This document shows, in pieces, positions 1-9,764 of a stretch of 64,000 bases of DNA; position 1 is the stretch's first letter, and every line of letters begins with the position of its first letter. Below the pieces are notes generated by a model that was given only the letters and a program-made list of their open reading frames with translations, was not told the DNA's origin and searched no databases. This DNA comes from Acrocarpospora macrocephala (GTDB lineage Bacteria > Actinomycetota > Actinomycetes > Streptosporangiales > Streptosporangiaceae). The stretch is from the NCBI RefSeq assembly GCF_009687865.1, contig NZ_BLAE01000065.1, positions 1 to 64,000 on the forward strand, read 5' to 3'. A program made the position numbers and the translations under genes.

Positions 1-254
1 GCGTGGTTCCACGCAACCCCGACAGCCGCCAGCCACCGCCACCACAGCAACAAGTCGTTGCCGTAGGCTCTCAGCGTCGAAACCGACTTTTCCTCCGCCT
101 GGAGCCCGGCGAAGAAAACAGCCACCGGCTCCACCAGTACACCGTCAGCATCCAGCAGCTGGAACGGCTCCCATGCATTCCCGGTCTCGGCCAGCCGTCC
201 CAAATCGAGTACGACCACCCTCGCCAGATCCAGCTGATCATTCCCACCGACCAT
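1..254 (-). CDS. Tyrosine recombinase, N-terminal part (runs off left edge)
   Basis: The minus-strand frame is open from an ATG at 254 to the window edge (84 codons). It has the look of the N-terminal SAM-like DNA-binding domain of actinobacterial site-specific integrases: an aliphatic start, then a segment reading KSVSTLRAYGNDLLLWWRWL, typical of the helices preceding the catalytic domain. An in-frame ATG at 287 is an alternative start; neither has a convincing ribosome site. The catalytic domain lies outside the window, so activity cannot be judged. The gene starts just beside a LanC-like gene that ends abruptly at 330, which suggests it belongs to an element that inserted there. Family call is from pattern recognition, not a search. 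Confidence 0.6.
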   Translation of the reverse strand, partial: MVGGNDQLDLARVVVLDLGRLAETGNAWEPFQLLDADGVLVEPVAVFFAGLQAEEKSVSTLRAYGNDLLLWWRWLAAVGVAWNH

Positions 255-329
255 GAGGCGGGACGCTAACAGAGACACCGCCAACATGCCCCTGAACTGC
301 GAAAACTCATGATTTAGTTCAGTTAACTC

Positions 330-599
330 GTAGCACCAAGCGTCCTGGCGGCCAGACGGATGGGCGGAGCCAACGTCCAGTTCGCTGCCGCTGACAGATG
401 TGGGCCACTGCCAGGCTCCGGCGGCCTTCCAGCCGAGCAGCCACTGGGACACATGGCGGATCGCGTCGTACTGGCCGGGAACGGCCCATCCGCGGGCGCA
501 AGCCAGCGAGAGGAAAGCCAGCGGACCCGCGACGCCATGCGCCATCCCCGTTGCGGCCGATCCTGACGGGTCAGTCTTCACTGTGGGGGGATGCATTGA
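330..599 (-). pseudogene. LanC-like (lanthionine synthetase C-like) gene remnant
   Basis: Reading the minus strand from about 599 gives a frame with the LanC-like hallmark GMAHGVAGPLAFLSLA, then a PGQYDAIRHVSQWLLGW stretch, and finally RQDAWCY, where the Cys is normally a zinc ligand followed by G-x-PG. Here the motif stops after Tyr (codon 330-332) and the frame runs into unrelated sequence leading to the recombinase gene. The first half of the family (roughly 150-200 residues) is also missing; the sequence upstream of 600 carries a different gene on the other strand. It is therefore truncated at both ends and surely non-functional. No lanthipeptide precursor or LanM/LanB partner is nearby. 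Confidence 0.65.
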
Positions 600-696
600 G
601 AAAGGCAACCTGGGCCGCGCAGCCTCGCCGACTTGGCGGCGATCTCCTCTGTTCGGGAGTATCAGGTGTTCGCCTCTCTGGATTCCGGAGTCACTT

Positions 697-1065
697 ATGG
701 ATGTTCGGTCCCCGCTGATCACCCACATTTCGTGGGGTCGAATGGTCGTCGAGGGAGTGGGTGAAGGTAAGGACTTCAAGCTCTACCCGGGTGGTGGGCG
801 GGCTTGGGACTGGAGTGAGACGGGGACGCGGCATTCTCCGGGGATTCAGCCCGCCGATGTCGAGGAGCTGCTTGAGCGTGGCAGCCAGGTGATCGTGCTG
901 TCACGAGGGATGCGGCTGGTGCTCCAGACGTGTCCCGAGACGCTGGCCATGCTTGAGGAGAAGGGCGTCGAGGTGTTCGTGGAGGAGACCACGGCCGCGG
1001 TCGGGCGATATAACCGATTGGCCGCGACGACGGCCGTGGGCGGGCTGTTCCATTCGACATGCTGA
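697..1065 (+). CDS. Mth938-like domain protein (AAMDC/DUF498 family)
   Basis: A 122-residue protein with the single-domain fold of the Mth938/AAMDC family: an N-terminal SWGRMVVEG strand pair, a YPGGGRAWDW loop, and VIVLSRGMRLVL followed by a second strand-helix repeat. The function of the family is unknown; structures show a compact alpha/beta domain. The start is chosen at the ATG with GGAG six bases upstream; the frame is open further 5' but that extension has no family resemblance and lies over the LanC remnant on the other strand. It ends 4 bases from the convergent phosphoketolase gene. Confidence 0.8.
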   Translation: MDVRSPLITHISWGRMVVEGVGEGKDFKLYPGGGRAWDWSETGTRHSPGIQPADVEELLERGSQVIVLSRGMRLVLQTCPETLAMLEEKGVEVFVEETTAAVGRYNRLAATTAVGGLFHSTC

Positions 1066-1069
1066 CGAC

Positions 1070-3391
1070 TTACATGTCCCCGGGCCAGGTCCAGTCGCGG
1101 ATTTCCGGGGTGTCCTCGCCGTAGGCGCGGGTGTGGGCGCGGGCGTGGAGGCGGGCGTCTGACATGTGCTGGCGTAGGTGGGCGGCTTCCACGCGCAGGC
1201 CCGGGACGCGGTCGATGACGTCCATGACCAGGTGGTAGCGGTCGATGTCGTTGAGCATGGCCATGTCGAAGGGGGTGGTCGTGGTGCCCTCCTCCTTGTA
1301 GCCGCGGACGTGGATGTTGTCGTGGCCGGTGCGGCGGTAGGTGAGGCCGTGGATGAGTGACGGGTAGCCGTGGAAGTTGAAGACGACCGGCTTGTCGGGG
1401 GTGAAGATGGCGTCGAATTCGGCGTCGGGCATGCCGTGCGGGTGTTCGGACGGGGGTTGCAGGCGCATGAGGTCGACGACGTTGACCACGCGCACCTTCA
1501 GCTGGGGAAGGTGTTCGCGGAGCAGGGCGGCGGCGGCGAGGACTTCCAGGGTGGGCACGTCTCCGGCGCAGGCGAGCACCACATCGGGCTCGGCGCCGGC
1601 GTCGTTGGAGGCCCATTCGACGATGCCGAGGCCGCGGGTGCAGTGGGCGATCGCCTCCTCCATGGTGAACAGGTCGAGGACCGGCTGCTTCCCGGCCACG
1701 ATCACGTTGACGTAGTCGCGGGAGCGCAGGCAGTGGTCGCCGACCGAGAGCAGGGTGTTGGCGTCCGGCGGCAGGTAGACGCGGACGACGGAGGCCTTCT
1801 TGTTGACGACGACGTCGAGGAAGCCGGGGTCCTGGTGGCTGAAGCCGTTGTGGTCCTGGCGCCAGACGTGCGAGGAGAGCAGGTAGTTGAGCGAGGCGAC
1901 CGGTCGGCGCCAGGCGATCTTCCTGGTGGCGTCGAGCCATTTGGCGTGCTGGTTGAACATGGCGTCGACGATGTGGATGAAGGCCTCGTAGCAGTTGAAC
2001 AGGCCGTGCCTGCCGGTGAGGAGGTAGCCCTCCAGCCAGCCCTGGCACAGGTGCTCGGACAGGACCTCCATGACCCGCCCGCCCGGCGCCAGGTTCTCGT
2101 CGACGGGGAGGATCTCGGCGTTCCAGGCGCGGTCGGTGACCTCGAAGACGGCCGAGAGCCGGTTGGAGTCGGTCTCGTCGGGGCCCATCAGCCGGAAGGT
2201 GTCGGGGTTGGCGGCGATGACGTCGCGCAGGAACCGGCCGAGCACGCGGGTCGGCTCGGTCGTCGCGGTCCCGGGCTCGGGCACCTCGACGGCGTACTCC
2301 CGGAAGTCGGGCAGCACCAGCGGGCGCAGCAGCTCTCCCCCGTTGGCGTGCGGGCTGGCGCTCATCCGGAGCGGGCCCGCCGGCACGGTCTGCAGGATCT
2401 CGGCAACCGGGCGTCCTTCGGCGTCGAACAGCTCCTCGGGCCGGTAGGAGCGCATCCACTCCTCCAGCAACGCCAGGTGCGCGGGGTTGTCCCGTACCGC
2501 GGCCAGCGGCACCTGGTGGGAGCGCCAGGTTCCCTCGACGGGCCGGCCGTCGACCTCGCGCGGGCCCGTCCAGCCCTTGGGGGTACGCAACACGATCATC
2601 GGCAGCCGCGCGGCGCGGCCGGCCTGGAAGTCCGCGATCTCGTCGAGGACCTGGTCCAGGGTGTCGGCCATGAGGCCGTGCATGACGGCGGGGTCGTGGC
2701 CGGCGACGATGTGGGGGCGGTAGCCGTACCCCTCCAGGAGGTTGAGCAGGTCGGGTTCGGGGATCCTGGACAGGATCGTGGGGTTGGCGATCTTGTAGCC
2801 GTTGAGGTGCAGGATGGGCAGGACGGCGCCGTCGCGGGACGGGTCGAGGAACTTGTTGGAGTGCCAGCTGGCGGCCAGCGGGCCGGTTTCGGCCTCGCCG
2901 TCGCCGATGACGCAGGCCACCACCAGGTCGGGGTTGTCGAAGGCGGCGCCGTAGGCGTGCGCGAGGGAGTAGCCGAGCTCGCCGCCCTCGTGGATGGAGC
3001 CCGGTGTCTCGGGCGCGACGTGGCTGGGGATGCCGCCCGGGAAGGAGAACTGGCGGAAGAGCTTCCGCATGCCCTCGGCGTCCTGGGTGATCGCGGGGTA
3101 GGTCTCGGTGTAGGAGCCTTCCAGCCAGGAGTGCGCGACCGCGGCGGGGCCGCCGTGGCCCGGCCCGGCGATGTAGATCATGTCCTGGCCGCGTTCGGCG
3201 ATCACCCGGTTGAGGTGGGCGAAGCAGAAGTTCAGGCCGGGTGTGGTGCCCCAGTGGCCGAGCAGGCGCGGCTTGATGTGGGCCGGGCGCAGCGGCTCGG
3301 CCAGCAGGGGGTTGTCCAGCAGGTAGATCTGCCCGACCGCCAGGTAGTTGGCGGCGCGCCAGTAGGCGTGCACTCTCTCCAGGGTGTCCAT
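1070..3391 (-). CDS. xfp: Xylulose-5-phosphate/fructose-6-phosphate phosphoketolase
   Basis: 773 residues, the usual length for this thiamine-diphosphate enzyme, which splits xylulose-5-P or fructose-6-P with phosphate to acetyl phosphate plus an aldose phosphate. The family signature is near the N-terminus ([20 protein letters not shown], then [11 protein letters not shown]), followed by GPGHGGPA, the ThDP/Mg site [14 protein letters not shown], and [11 protein letters not shown] in the second half. The ATG is preceded by GGAGAGG at nine bases. It is divergent from a DosR-like regulator gene, and a DosR-type palindrome sits in the 87-base gap, which suggests induction in hypoxia or dormancy. 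Acetyl phosphate could yield ATP without respiration; no acetate kinase gene is seen in the window. Confidence 0.93.
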   Translation of the reverse strand: MDTLERVHAYWRAANYLAVGQIYLLDNPLLAEPLRPAHIKPRLLGHWGTTPGLNFCFAHLNRVIAERGQDMIYIAGPGHGGPAAVAHSWLEGSYTETYPAITQDAEGMRKLFRQFSFPGGIPSHVAPETPGSIHEGGELGYSLAHAYGAAFDNPDLVVACVIGDGEAETGPLAASWHSNKFLDPSRDGAVLPILHLNGYKIANPTILSRIPEPDLLNLLEGYGYRPHIVAGHDPAVMHGLMADTLDQVLDEIADFQAGRAARLPMIVLRTPKGWTGPREVDGRPVEGTWRSHQVPLAAVRDNPAHLALLEEWMRSYRPEELFDAEGRPVAEILQTVPAGPLRMSASPHANGGELLRPLVLPDFREYAVEVPEPGTATTEPTRVLGRFLRDVIAANPDTFRLMGPDETDSNRLSAVFEVTDRAWNAEILPVDENLAPGGRVMEVLSEHLCQGWLEGYLLTGRHGLFNCYEAFIHIVDAMFNQHAKWLDATRKIAWRRPVASLNYLLSSHVWRQDHNGFSHQDPGFLDVVVNKKASVVRVYLPPDANTLLSVGDHCLRSRDYVNVIVAGKQPVLDLFTMEEAIAHCTRGLGIVEWASNDAGAEPDVVLACAGDVPTLEVLAAAALLREHLPQLKVRVVNVVDLMRLQPPSEHPHGMPDAEFDAIFTPDKPVVFNFHGYPSLIHGLTYRRTGHDNIHVRGYKEEGTTTTPFDMAMLNDIDRYHLVMDVIDRVPGLRVEAAHLRQHMSDARLHARAHTRAYGEDTPEIRDWTWPGDM

Positions 3392-3422
3392 GTCGCTGAG
3401 CCTCTCCGTTGCCAGGATGATC

Positions 3423-3446
3423 GGGTAGGGACCTTTGTCCCTACCC
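3423..3446. promoter_or_regulatory. DosR-type palindrome between xfp and the response regulator
   Basis: Two perfect 10-base arms, GGGTAGGGAC and GTCCCTACCC, flank the 4-base centre CTTT. The core GGGAC, four bases, GTCCC matches the known DosR box layout (GGGAC TWWA GTCCC), although the spacer here is CTTT. Its edges lie 31 bases from the xfp ATG and 32 from the regulator ATG, so one site could serve both promoters. The adjacent regulator and kinase are DosR- and DosS-like. Confidence 0.75.
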
Positions 3447-3478
3447 ACAAAGTCGAACGGGGGCTTAAGTTCAGAGTC

Positions 3479-4120
3479 ATGATTCGCGTGTTTCTGGTCG
3501 ACGACCATGAGGTGGTCCGCCGCGGTGTCGCGGCCCTGCTGTCCGCTGAGGACGACATCGAGATCGTCGGTGAGGCCGGAACCGCCGAATCCGCGCTGGC
3601 CCGCATTCCGGCGCTCGTGCCCGACGTGGCGGTCCTGGACGTGCGACTGCCCGACGGCAGCGGCGTGGACGTGTGCCGGGAGGTGCGGTCCCGGGTGCCG
3701 TCGCTGGCCTGCCTGATGCTGACCTCGTACGCCGACGACGACGCCCTGTTCACCGCCGTCATGGCGGGGGCCTCCGGCTACGTGCTGAAGCAGATCCACG
3801 GCTCGGATCTGGTGGGCGCGGTGCGTACGGTGGCCAGGGGCGAGTCGCTGCTGGATCCGCGGACCACCGCCGCCATGTTGCAGCGGTTACGCGATCAGGC
3901 GACCAAGAAGGATCCGCTGGCCGCGCTGTCGGAGCAGGAGCGCCACATCCTGGAGCTGATCGGCGAGGGTCTCACCAACCGGCAGATCGGCGAGCGGATG
4001 TTCCTGGCGGAGAAGACCGTGAAGAACTACGTCTCCAACCTGCTGAGCAAGCTCAGCATGCAGCGCCGTACGCAGGCGGCGGCCCTGGCGGCCCGGCTCA
4101 AGGCTGAACGGCCGGAGTAA
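3479..4120 (+). CDS. devR: DosR/DevR-like NarL-family response regulator
   Basis: 213 residues: a receiver domain with VDDH at 7-10, phosphoacceptor Asp54 in VLDVRLPDG (the same number as Asp54 of mycobacterial DosR) and a Lys in the YVLKQ switch region, then a LuxR-type HTH with [17 protein letters not shown] and RRTQAA, close to the DosR recognition helix region. It should bind DosR-type boxes when phosphorylated. Divergent from phosphoketolase with such a box between them; convergent, with a 23-base overlap, to the DosS-like kinase that probably phosphorylates it. The convergent rather than operonic layout of the pair is unusual. Upstream in-frame sequence is open but is antisense to xfp, so the ATG is taken as the start. 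Confidence 0.88.
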   Translation: MIRVFLVDDHEVVRRGVAALLSAEDDIEIVGEAGTAESALARIPALVPDVAVLDVRLPDGSGVDVCREVRSRVPSLACLMLTSYADDDALFTAVMAGASGYVLKQIHGSDLVGAVRTVARGESLLDPRTTAAMLQRLRDQATKKDPLAALSEQERHILELIGEGLTNRQIGERMFLAEKTVKNYVSNLLSKLSMQRRTQAAALAARLKAERPE

Positions 4121-5765
4121 GCGGGACGCTCCAGGTCAGCCGGGTGCCGCCGGCGGCGGGCGCGTCTGCCTGGAAGGAGCCGCCGAGCTGGGCGGCGCGT
4201 TCCTCCAGGTTGCGCAGGCCGCTTCTGCGGCCGTCGCCGGGCAGGCCGATGCCGTTGTCCTCCACCAGCAGGATGATCTGGCCGTCGGCGACCTCGGCGG
4301 AGACGTCCGCGCGGGAGGCTTTGGCGTGCCGTACCAGGTTGGAGAGGGCTTCCTGGAGTACGGCGAGCACGTGGGCGGCGACCGGTGCGGGCACCGCGTT
4401 GTCGAGCGGGCCTTCCAGGCGTAGCCCGGGCATGAAGCCGAGGTGGCCGCGGGCGCTCTCCACCAGGTCCACGATCCTGGCGCGCAGGCTCGGCTCGTCG
4501 TCGTCGCGGGGGACCTGCAGGGCGAAGATGGTGGAGCGGATCTGCCGGATGGTCTCGTCCAGCTCGTCGATCGCGTGGCGCAGCCGCCCGGACGCCTCCG
4601 GGCGTTCGACCAGCCTGACCGTGCTCATCAGGGTCATGGCGACCGCGAACAGCCGCTGGATGACGACGTCGTGCAGGTCCTTGGCGATGCGGTCGCGGTC
4701 CTCCAGCAGGCTCAGGCGTTCGGCGTCCTGGCGGACTTCGGCCAGTTCCAGGGCGATGGCGGCCTGTCCGGCGAAGGCGTGCAGCATGCGCAGCATGGAT
4801 GGGGTGAACGGGAACCTGCCGGGGCGTTTGCCCAGCGACAGCACGCCGCGTACGGACCCGGCGGCGCCGAGCGGGACGGCCGCCGCCGCGCCGATGCCAG
4901 ACGCGCCCTGGTCGCTGACCATGCAGGGTTCGCCGCTGACGTAGGCCTGGCCGGGGAGCGAGTCGGTCAGATCGGCCTGGGTGCCGACGAGCCCGTCGGC
5001 GCCTTCGGCGATCACCACGCGGAGGGCGTCGCCGGCGGGGAACAGGATGGTGGTGACGTCGGCGTCGGCCATCTCGCGGACCCGGCGGGCCACCTGGGTG
5101 AGGACGGTGTCGACGTCCTCACCCGACAGCAGGCTGGTGGTGACCTCGGTGGAGGCCTGGAGCCAGATCTCCCTGCGGCGGGTCTCCTCGTACAGCCGGG
5201 CGTTCTCGATGGCGACACCGGCGGCGGTGGCCAGCGCGGTGACGACGGCCTGGTCCTCCTCGTCGAACTCGGCCCCGCCGCGCTTCTCGGTCAGGTAGAG
5301 GTTGCCGAACACCTCGTCCCGCACCCGGATGGGCACGCCGAGGAAGGTTCCCATGGGCGGGTGGCCGGGCGGGAAGCCGTAGGACTCGGGGTGGTCGGAG
5401 ATGCGGGCGAGCCGCAGCGGGGCGGGTTCCTTGATGAGCAGGCCGAGCAGGCCGAGACCGTGTGGCCAGTGCTCGATGCGGGCGATCTCCTCCTCGCTGA
5501 GGCCGACGGGGATGAATTCCAGCAGGGTGCGCTCCTCGCCGATGACGCCGAGCGCGCCATAGCCGGCGTCCACCAGGCGGACGGCGGTCTCGACGATGCG
5601 CCGGAGCACGACCTCCAGTTGCAGGTCGCTGCCGATCGAGACGACGGCCTCGAGCAGGGCGTGCACTCGGTCGCGGGTGGCGAGGACGGCGGTGAGCCTG
5701 GTCTGGAGTTCGGACAGCAGCTCGTCCAGCCGCATGTTGGGGATCAGCGGGTGGGGGTCGGTCAT
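4098..5765 (-). CDS. devS: DosS/DevS-like redox or gas-sensing histidine kinase (two GAF domains)
   Basis: 555 residues: GAF-A about 35-195, GAF-B about 205-345, HisKA_3 with [11 protein letters not shown] (phosphoacceptor His365), and HATPase_c with NLVRHAKAS and [10 protein letters not shown]. In [20 protein letters not shown] aligns with DosS GFPPYHPPMRTFLGVP, so His135 corresponds to the haem-binding His149 of DosS, and Tyr157 in NLYLTEK corresponds to the distal Tyr171. I infer a haem sensor of O2, NO, CO or redox state. ATG 5765 has no strong ribosome site; an internal ATG at codon 11 is possible. Family assignment is strong; ligand is inferred. Confidence 0.88.
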   Translation of the reverse strand: MTDPHPLIPNMRLDELLSELQTRLTAVLATRDRVHALLEAVVSIGSDLQLEVVLRRIVETAVRLVDAGYGALGVIGEERTLLEFIPVGLSEEEIARIEHWPHGLGLLGLLIKEPAPLRLARISDHPESYGFPPGHPPMGTFLGVPIRVRDEVFGNLYLTEKRGGAEFDEEDQAVVTALATAAGVAIENARLYEETRRREIWLQASTEVTTSLLSGEDVDTVLTQVARRVREMADADVTTILFPAGDALRVVIAEGADGLVGTQADLTDSLPGQAYVSGEPCMVSDQGASGIGAAAAVPLGAAGSVRGVLSLGKRPGRFPFTPSMLRMLHAFAGQAAIALELAEVRQDAERLSLLEDRDRIAKDLHDVVIQRLFAVAMTLMSTVRLVERPEASGRLRHAIDELDETIRQIRSTIFALQVPRDDDEPSLRARIVDLVESARGHLGFMPGLRLEGPLDNAVPAPVAAHVLAVLQEALSNLVRHAKASRADVSAEVADGQIILLVEDNGIGLPGDGRRSGLRNLEERAAQLGGSFQADAPAAGGTRLTWSVPLTPAVQP

Positions 5766-5800
5766 ACGGGGCAGTCTCGCATTAAACAGCCCTGCCCTGA

Positions 5801-7426
5801 TCAGGGGGCGAGGTCCCGGCGGCGGAACAGCATGAGACCGGCTGCGGCCAGGGCCGCCGCCACCGCCGTCAGTGCCGCGATCGGCCCTGGGGTGAGGTCC
5901 ACCGCCGGGATCGACGGGACGTGGCTGAACGGCGACAGGTCGCGGACCGCTTGGGGTAGGCCGAGGACGTCGCCGAGGAGGCCGCAGGCGATGCTCAGCG
6001 CCAAAGCGGCCCATGCCAGCGTGACGACCAGGCGGGGCAGGCCGCCGAACACCAGCACGACGAATCCGGCCACGGTCAGGGCCGCGGGCAGTTGGGCCAG
6101 CCCGGCACCGGTCAGGGTGGCCACTCCCTCGTCTCCGCCGGCGGCCGCGTCGGCGAGGCCCGCGCCGGCTCCGGCCAGCGCCAGCATGGCCGCAGCTCCC
6201 CCGGCCGCGCAGGCCAGGTGCGAGAGCGCCCACCGGACCCGGCCGACGGCAGTGCCCAGCACCGCCTCCGCCGGTCCACCGGCCTCCTCCGTGTGCAGCC
6301 GCAGCAGCGCCTGCACGACGAATCCGGCGGCCAGGACCCCGAACACGTTCATCATCGCGGCGAAGTACACGTCCACCAGGTCGGCTCCGCCGCTCCCGGC
6401 GAGCTGGTTCAACAGCTTGTTGACTCCCGTATTCTCGGTCATCGCGTCGTTCACGCTGGCCCCGAGCGAGCCGATCCCGACGCCGAAGACGACGCTGCCC
6501 GCCACCCAGCCGAAGATGGAGGCGCGGTGCAGCCGCCAGGCCAGCCCGAGCGGGCTGAGCAGCGCCCGCGAGCCGGCGGCCGGGCCTGGCCGGTCGGGGA
6601 TCAGGCCCGCGCCCAGGTCCCGCCGGTCGACCAGGACGAACGCGCCGTAGACGCAGACGGCGAGCAGCGCGACCGGCAGGGCGAGCGCCCACCAGCGTTC
6701 CGCGCCGAAGGGGCGCACCTCCATGCCCCACCCGATCGGCGACAGCCAGGTCGGCCAGGCGCTGGTCACCTGGATGCCGTCGGCGGCCCGCTCGCCGAGC
6801 GCGTCGCCGACGCCTCGGAGCAGGTAGGCCACCCCGACGGAGGTGGCGGCGAAGGCGTTGGCGGCGCGGGCGCCCTGGAACAGCTGCGCGGCGACGGCGG
6901 CGAGCCCGGCGAACGCCATGCCGGTGACGGCGCACGCGGCGCCGAACGCGAGCGAGCCACTGGCGGGCAGCCCGGCCGCCAGCAGGGTGCCGGTCAGCGC
7001 CGCCCCGAGCAGGAGGTTCGCCGCGAACGCCAGGACGAGCGCGGCGGTCAGCCCGGCGTGGCGGCCCACGCTGCCCGCGCCGATCAGCTCGGCCCGCCCG
7101 GTCTCCTCGTTCCGCCGGGTGTGCCGGACCACGGCGAACGTGCTCATCAGCGCGGCCAGCACCAGCATGGACGCGAAGTTGCGGAAGTTCAGCATGGCGC
7201 CGAGGTCGGTGCCGACGGGCGCGCCGCGCATCAGCAGGACGGCGGGGCTGCCACCGGCGCCGCGCAGCGCGGTGACCCGGCTCTCCTCGGTGGGGAACTC
7301 GTCGGCGACGGCCGCCGCGCCCGCCGCCATCAGGACGGCGGCGCCGATGATCCAGATGGGCAGCTGGACGCGGTCGCGGCGCGCGGCCAGCCGGATCAGC
7401 CGCCCGGTGCCCGCGTAGGCGTTCAT
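5801..7426 (-). CDS. ABC exporter permease (TetR-linked, ABC-2-like)
   Basis: 541 residues with about 12 hydrophobic segments arranged as two halves joined around residue 285, resembling actinobacterial polyketide-antibiotic/multidrug exporter permeases that pair with one ATPase subunit. The C-terminus ends in LFRRRDLAP, typical of that family. The start overlaps the stop of the upstream ATPase gene by 4 bases (ATGA), so the subunits are translationally coupled. Third gene of a TetR-ATPase-permease operon; the substrate is probably a hydrophobic drug or own metabolite, unknown. Confidence 0.85.
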   Translation of the reverse strand: MNAYAGTGRLIRLAARRDRVQLPIWIIGAAVLMAAGAAAVADEFPTEESRVTALRGAGGSPAVLLMRGAPVGTDLGAMLNFRNFASMLVLAALMSTFAVVRHTRRNEETGRAELIGAGSVGRHAGLTAALVLAFAANLLLGAALTGTLLAAGLPASGSLAFGAACAVTGMAFAGLAAVAAQLFQGARAANAFAATSVGVAYLLRGVGDALGERAADGIQVTSAWPTWLSPIGWGMEVRPFGAERWWALALPVALLAVCVYGAFVLVDRRDLGAGLIPDRPGPAAGSRALLSPLGLAWRLHRASIFGWVAGSVVFGVGIGSLGASVNDAMTENTGVNKLLNQLAGSGGADLVDVYFAAMMNVFGVLAAGFVVQALLRLHTEEAGGPAEAVLGTAVGRVRWALSHLACAAGGAAAMLALAGAGAGLADAAAGGDEGVATLTGAGLAQLPAALTVAGFVVLVFGGLPRLVVTLAWAALALSIACGLLGDVLGLPQAVRDLSPFSHVPSIPAVDLTPGPIAALTAVAAALAAAGLMLFRRRDLAP

Positions 7427-8316
7427 CGGGACGCCTCGACTCCGTAGTGGCGCATGAACAGCTCCTCCAGCGTCGGGGGATGGCTGGTGAGCGCGTGCAC
7501 CTCGAAACCGGCCAGGTGCCGCAGCACGCCCGGCAGATCCCGCGAATCCACGTCGAAGCGGGTCTGGGTGCCGTTCGCGACGACGTCGTGCACGCCGGGC
7601 AGCCCGGCCAGCCCGCTGATCGGCCCGGCGGCCTCGACCGCGACCGAGGTCCTGGTCAGGTGGCGCAGGCTCGCCAGCGTGCCGGATTCGACGGTCACCC
7701 CGTCCCTGATGATGCTGACCTTGGAGCAGAGGGCCTCCACCTCGGAGAAGATGTGGCTGGACAGCAGCACGGTGGCGCCGTCGGCGCTCACCTCGCGGAC
7801 GGTCTGCTGGAAGGCCGCCTCCATCAGCGGGTCGAGGCCGGAGGTGGGTTCGTCCAGGATGAACAGCTCCACCCGGGAGGCGAAGGCGGCGATCAGCGCC
7901 ACCTTCTGCTTGTTGCCCTTGGAGTAGGTGCGGCAGCGTTTGGTGGGGTCCAGCTGGAACCGCTCGAGCAGTTCCGCGCGGCGGGTCTTGTCCAGGCCGC
8001 CGCGCAGGTCGCCGAACAGGTCGATGGCCTCGCCGCCGGACAGGTTCGGCCACAGGTTGACCTCGCCCGGCACGTACGCCAGGCGGTGGTGGAGCCGTAC
8101 CGCGTCCTGCCAGGGGTCGCCGCCGAGCACCCGCACCTGGCCGGCGTCGGCGCGCAGCAGGCCGAGCAGCACCCGGATGGTGGTGGTCTTGCCCGCGCCG
8201 TTGGGGCCCAGGAAACCGTGCACCTCGCCCGCCGCCACGGCGAGATTCAAGCCGTCCAGCGCCCGGGTCCGGCCAAACCGTTTGACCAGCCCGGTCGCTG
8301 ATATGGCGTCGTTCAT
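7423..8316 (-). CDS. ABC exporter ATP-binding protein
   Basis: 297 residues of the DrrA/ABC-2 type: Walker [11 protein letters not shown] near residue 34-43, Walker [16 protein letters not shown] near 152, an H-loop in LLSSHI, and a C-terminal accessory domain ending in [13 protein letters not shown], as is usual for drug-export ATPases. The signature region reads YSKGNKQKV rather than LSGGQ, a variant common in this subfamily. ATG preceded by AGGAGG at six bases, overlapping the TetR stop. Cytosolic partner of the downstream permease. Confidence 0.92.
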   Translation of the reverse strand: MNDAISATGLVKRFGRTRALDGLNLAVAAGEVHGFLGPNGAGKTTTIRVLLGLLRADAGQVRVLGGDPWQDAVRLHHRLAYVPGEVNLWPNLSGGEAIDLFGDLRGGLDKTRRAELLERFQLDPTKRCRTYSKGNKQKVALIAAFASRVELFILDEPTSGLDPLMEAAFQQTVREVSADGATVLLSSHIFSEVEALCSKVSIIRDGVTVESGTLASLRHLTRTSVAVEAAGPISGLAGLPGVHDVVANGTQTRFDVDSRDLPGVLRHLAGFEVHALTSHPPTLEELFMRHYGVEASR

Positions 8317-8951
8317 CGTGGTCCTCCTGACTTGTCGTCGGTGATGCCGAGGGCGGCCCTGGCCAGGGCGGCGTCCTCCAGGCTCATGAGGGGATGGGAG
8401 TAGATGTCGATCAGGGCCCGGGCGAGCAGCAGGTCTCCCTCCGGGCTGAACACGTCCACGCCGATGGCGCGGGAGACGTGCTGGTGCAGGACCGAGATGG
8501 ACAGCGCCATCGCGGTGCCCACCGCCGCCCGGGTCCTGAGGTCGGAGGCGGGCGGGTCGGGGCGGGCGCGGTCGCCTTCGGCGAGCCACTCCTCGCTCAG
8601 CCGCACCATCTCGTCGAACAGCGGCGCGGCCGATCCCTCGACCAGCGCCCGGGCCAGATACGGCAGGTACGGGCGCGCCTCCGCCCGGCCGGCGGCCATA
8701 ATGCCCGGTTCACGGGGCGCGCGGAATTCCCGCGCCTCCTCGTTGAGGCGGCGCACGGTCTTGATCAGGTACGCGTCACACGCCTCGCGCAGCCCTTCCT
8801 TGGAGCCGAAGTGATGGCGCACGAGCCCGGGGGACACTCCGGCGGTCTCGGCGATCCCGCGGATCGTCGCCCGCTCGTAGCCGTGCTCGCCGAAGTGCCG
8901 CATCGCCGCGTCTCGGATCCGGGCGCGAGCGGTGAGGTCTTCAGGATCCAT
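8313..8951 (-). CDS. TetR-family regulator of the ABC exporter
   Basis: 212 residues. An N-terminal TetR HTH ([20 protein letters not shown] then [16 protein letters not shown]) is followed by a helical ligand-binding domain. First gene of the operon with ATPase and permease, with a 4-base overlap to the ATPase. A palindromic operator lies directly upstream (8969-9017), so it probably represses its own operon until an exporter substrate binds. Confidence 0.9.
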   Translation of the reverse strand: MDPEDLTARARIRDAAMRHFGEHGYERATIRGIAETAGVSPGLVRHHFGSKEGLREACDAYLIKTVRRLNEEAREFRAPREPGIMAAGRAEARPYLPYLARALVEGSAAPLFDEMVRLSEEWLAEGDRARPDPPASDLRTRAAVGTAMALSISVLHQHVSRAIGVDVFSPEGDLLLARALIDIYSHPLMSLEDAALARAALGITDDKSGGPR

Positions 8952-8968
8952 CCAGGCTCCTATTCACA

Positions 8969-9017
8969 CGTATAGTCGACTATTTCCTCGTGGGAAATAC
9001 TATACGCGTGGATAGTC
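8969..9017. promoter_or_regulatory. TetR-type operator upstream of the exporter operon
   Basis: Nested inverted repeats: CGTATAG (8969-8975) pairs with CTATACG (9000-9006), TATTTCC (8981-8987) with GGAAATA (8993-8999), and a perfect 12-base palindrome ATAGTCGACTAT lies at 8972-8983. A further half site ATAGTC is at 9012. The AT-rich island is 18 bases from the tetR start codon and is probably the autoregulatory binding site. Confidence 0.7.
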
Positions 9018-9057
9018 GGATGGACAGGGGTGACTGCCGAACGAACGCCGGTTAGGG

Positions 9058-9249
9058 TCAGCTCTCCTTCGCGACCACTCGCGCGTCCGGCCCGGGGAAC
9101 ACCAGGGTCTCCTCATTGGAGTCCGTCCAGCGGACCACGTAGGGCGGCGTGCCATCCGCGTGACGGACCTCCGTCACGATGCCGATCTTCTGATGTTCGC
9201 CGTGGTAGGTGCCTTCGACGATCAACTTGTCACCGATTGCGGCGTGCAT
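9058..9249 (-). CDS. DUF1918 domain protein
   Basis: 63 residues with the DUF1918 pattern: MHAAIGDKLIVEG, a middle IGIVTEVRHADGTPPYVVRW segment and a DSNEETLVFPGPDA tail, an SH3-like barrel found in many actinobacteria, of unknown function. The start is the ATG preceded by GAGGAGG; longer in-frame versions lack family resemblance. Single gene; the neighbour upstream is divergent. Confidence 0.85.
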   Translation of the reverse strand: MHAAIGDKLIVEGTYHGEHQKIGIVTEVRHADGTPPYVVRWTDSNEETLVFPGPDARVVAKES

Positions 9250-9332
9250 GATGCCTCCTCGCGATGTGCGGCCGCTCGCTCCCCCGTCCGGCCGCACACG
9301 GCCTTACTGACTCCATCCCCGAATGCCCGGAA

Positions 9333-9378
9333 CGTAACCGAGCCTGCGACGGCCACGTTACGCACGCGCTCGGTGACG
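9333..9378. repeat. Imperfect inverted repeat in the 9250-9506 intergenic region
   Basis: CGTAACCGAGC and GCTCGGTGACG are inverted copies with one mismatch, separated by 24 bases. The region lies between the divergent DUF1918 and SAV_915-like genes and could be an operator for either. Apart from this and the AGGAGG-like site before 9507, I see nothing else in the 257-base gap. Confidence 0.35.
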
Positions 9379-9506
9379 TCAGGTAGCCCGCGTCAACGTC
9401 GCGTCAATATGCGCGGGCATGCCGTCTGCTTCCCGTAGGGATCGCGGCCATGGGCCAGCGGCGGGCTTAGCGTCGCTTTTGTACGAGTTCTCAGCTGGAG
9501 GAAGTC

Positions 9507-9764
9507 ATGGACATCCCGCTATTCGTCCCGATCCGGATAGGCGCGTCGTTCCTGTCGCTGCGCCTGTTCCGGACCCCTTCGGGCACGAGGACCGCGGTCG
9601 CCTTCTCGTCGTCGGCGCGCTTGGCCGAGGTGCTGGGCACCGAGCAGCCGTGGACGCGGATCAGCGAGGCCGGGCTGCGCGGCCTGCTCCAGGACCTGGG
9701 CATCGCCGGCGTCGTGGTCGACCCCACCGCGGCCATGGTCGCTCCCGTTCAGCGGGTGGCGTGA
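9507..9764 (+). CDS. SAV_915-family small protein
   Basis: 85 residues resembling the SAV_915/SseB-like proteins of streptomycetes: an N-terminal PLFVPIRIG, then LRLFRTPSGTRTAVAFSS and a C-terminal GLRGLLQDLGIAGVVVDP. The biochemical role of the family is not established. GGAGG precedes the ATG by five bases. Its TGA overlaps the ATG of lysA (TGATG), so the two are translationally coupled; pairing with a decarboxylase-like lysA outside a lysine operon is noteworthy. Confidence 0.7.
   Translation: MDIPLFVPIRIGASFLSLRLFRTPSGTRTAVAFSSSARLAEVLGTEQPWTRISEAGLRGLLQDLGIAGVVVDPTAAMVAPVQRVA

Noticed and set aside
400-696. 5' extension of the Mth938-like frame
   Set aside because: The extension is antisense to the LanC remnant and lacks family similarity; a good GGAG lies before the ATG at 697.
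1370-4120. Very long plus-strand open frame antisense to phosphoketolase
   Set aside because: Composition is that of a shadow of GC-rich codons (Gly/Val/Asp/His-rich) with no family features; only its last 213 codons, from 3479, are a real gene.
4443-6650. 735-codon plus-strand open frame
   Set aside because: Antisense to the DosS-like kinase and ABC permease, with no recognisable sequence features.
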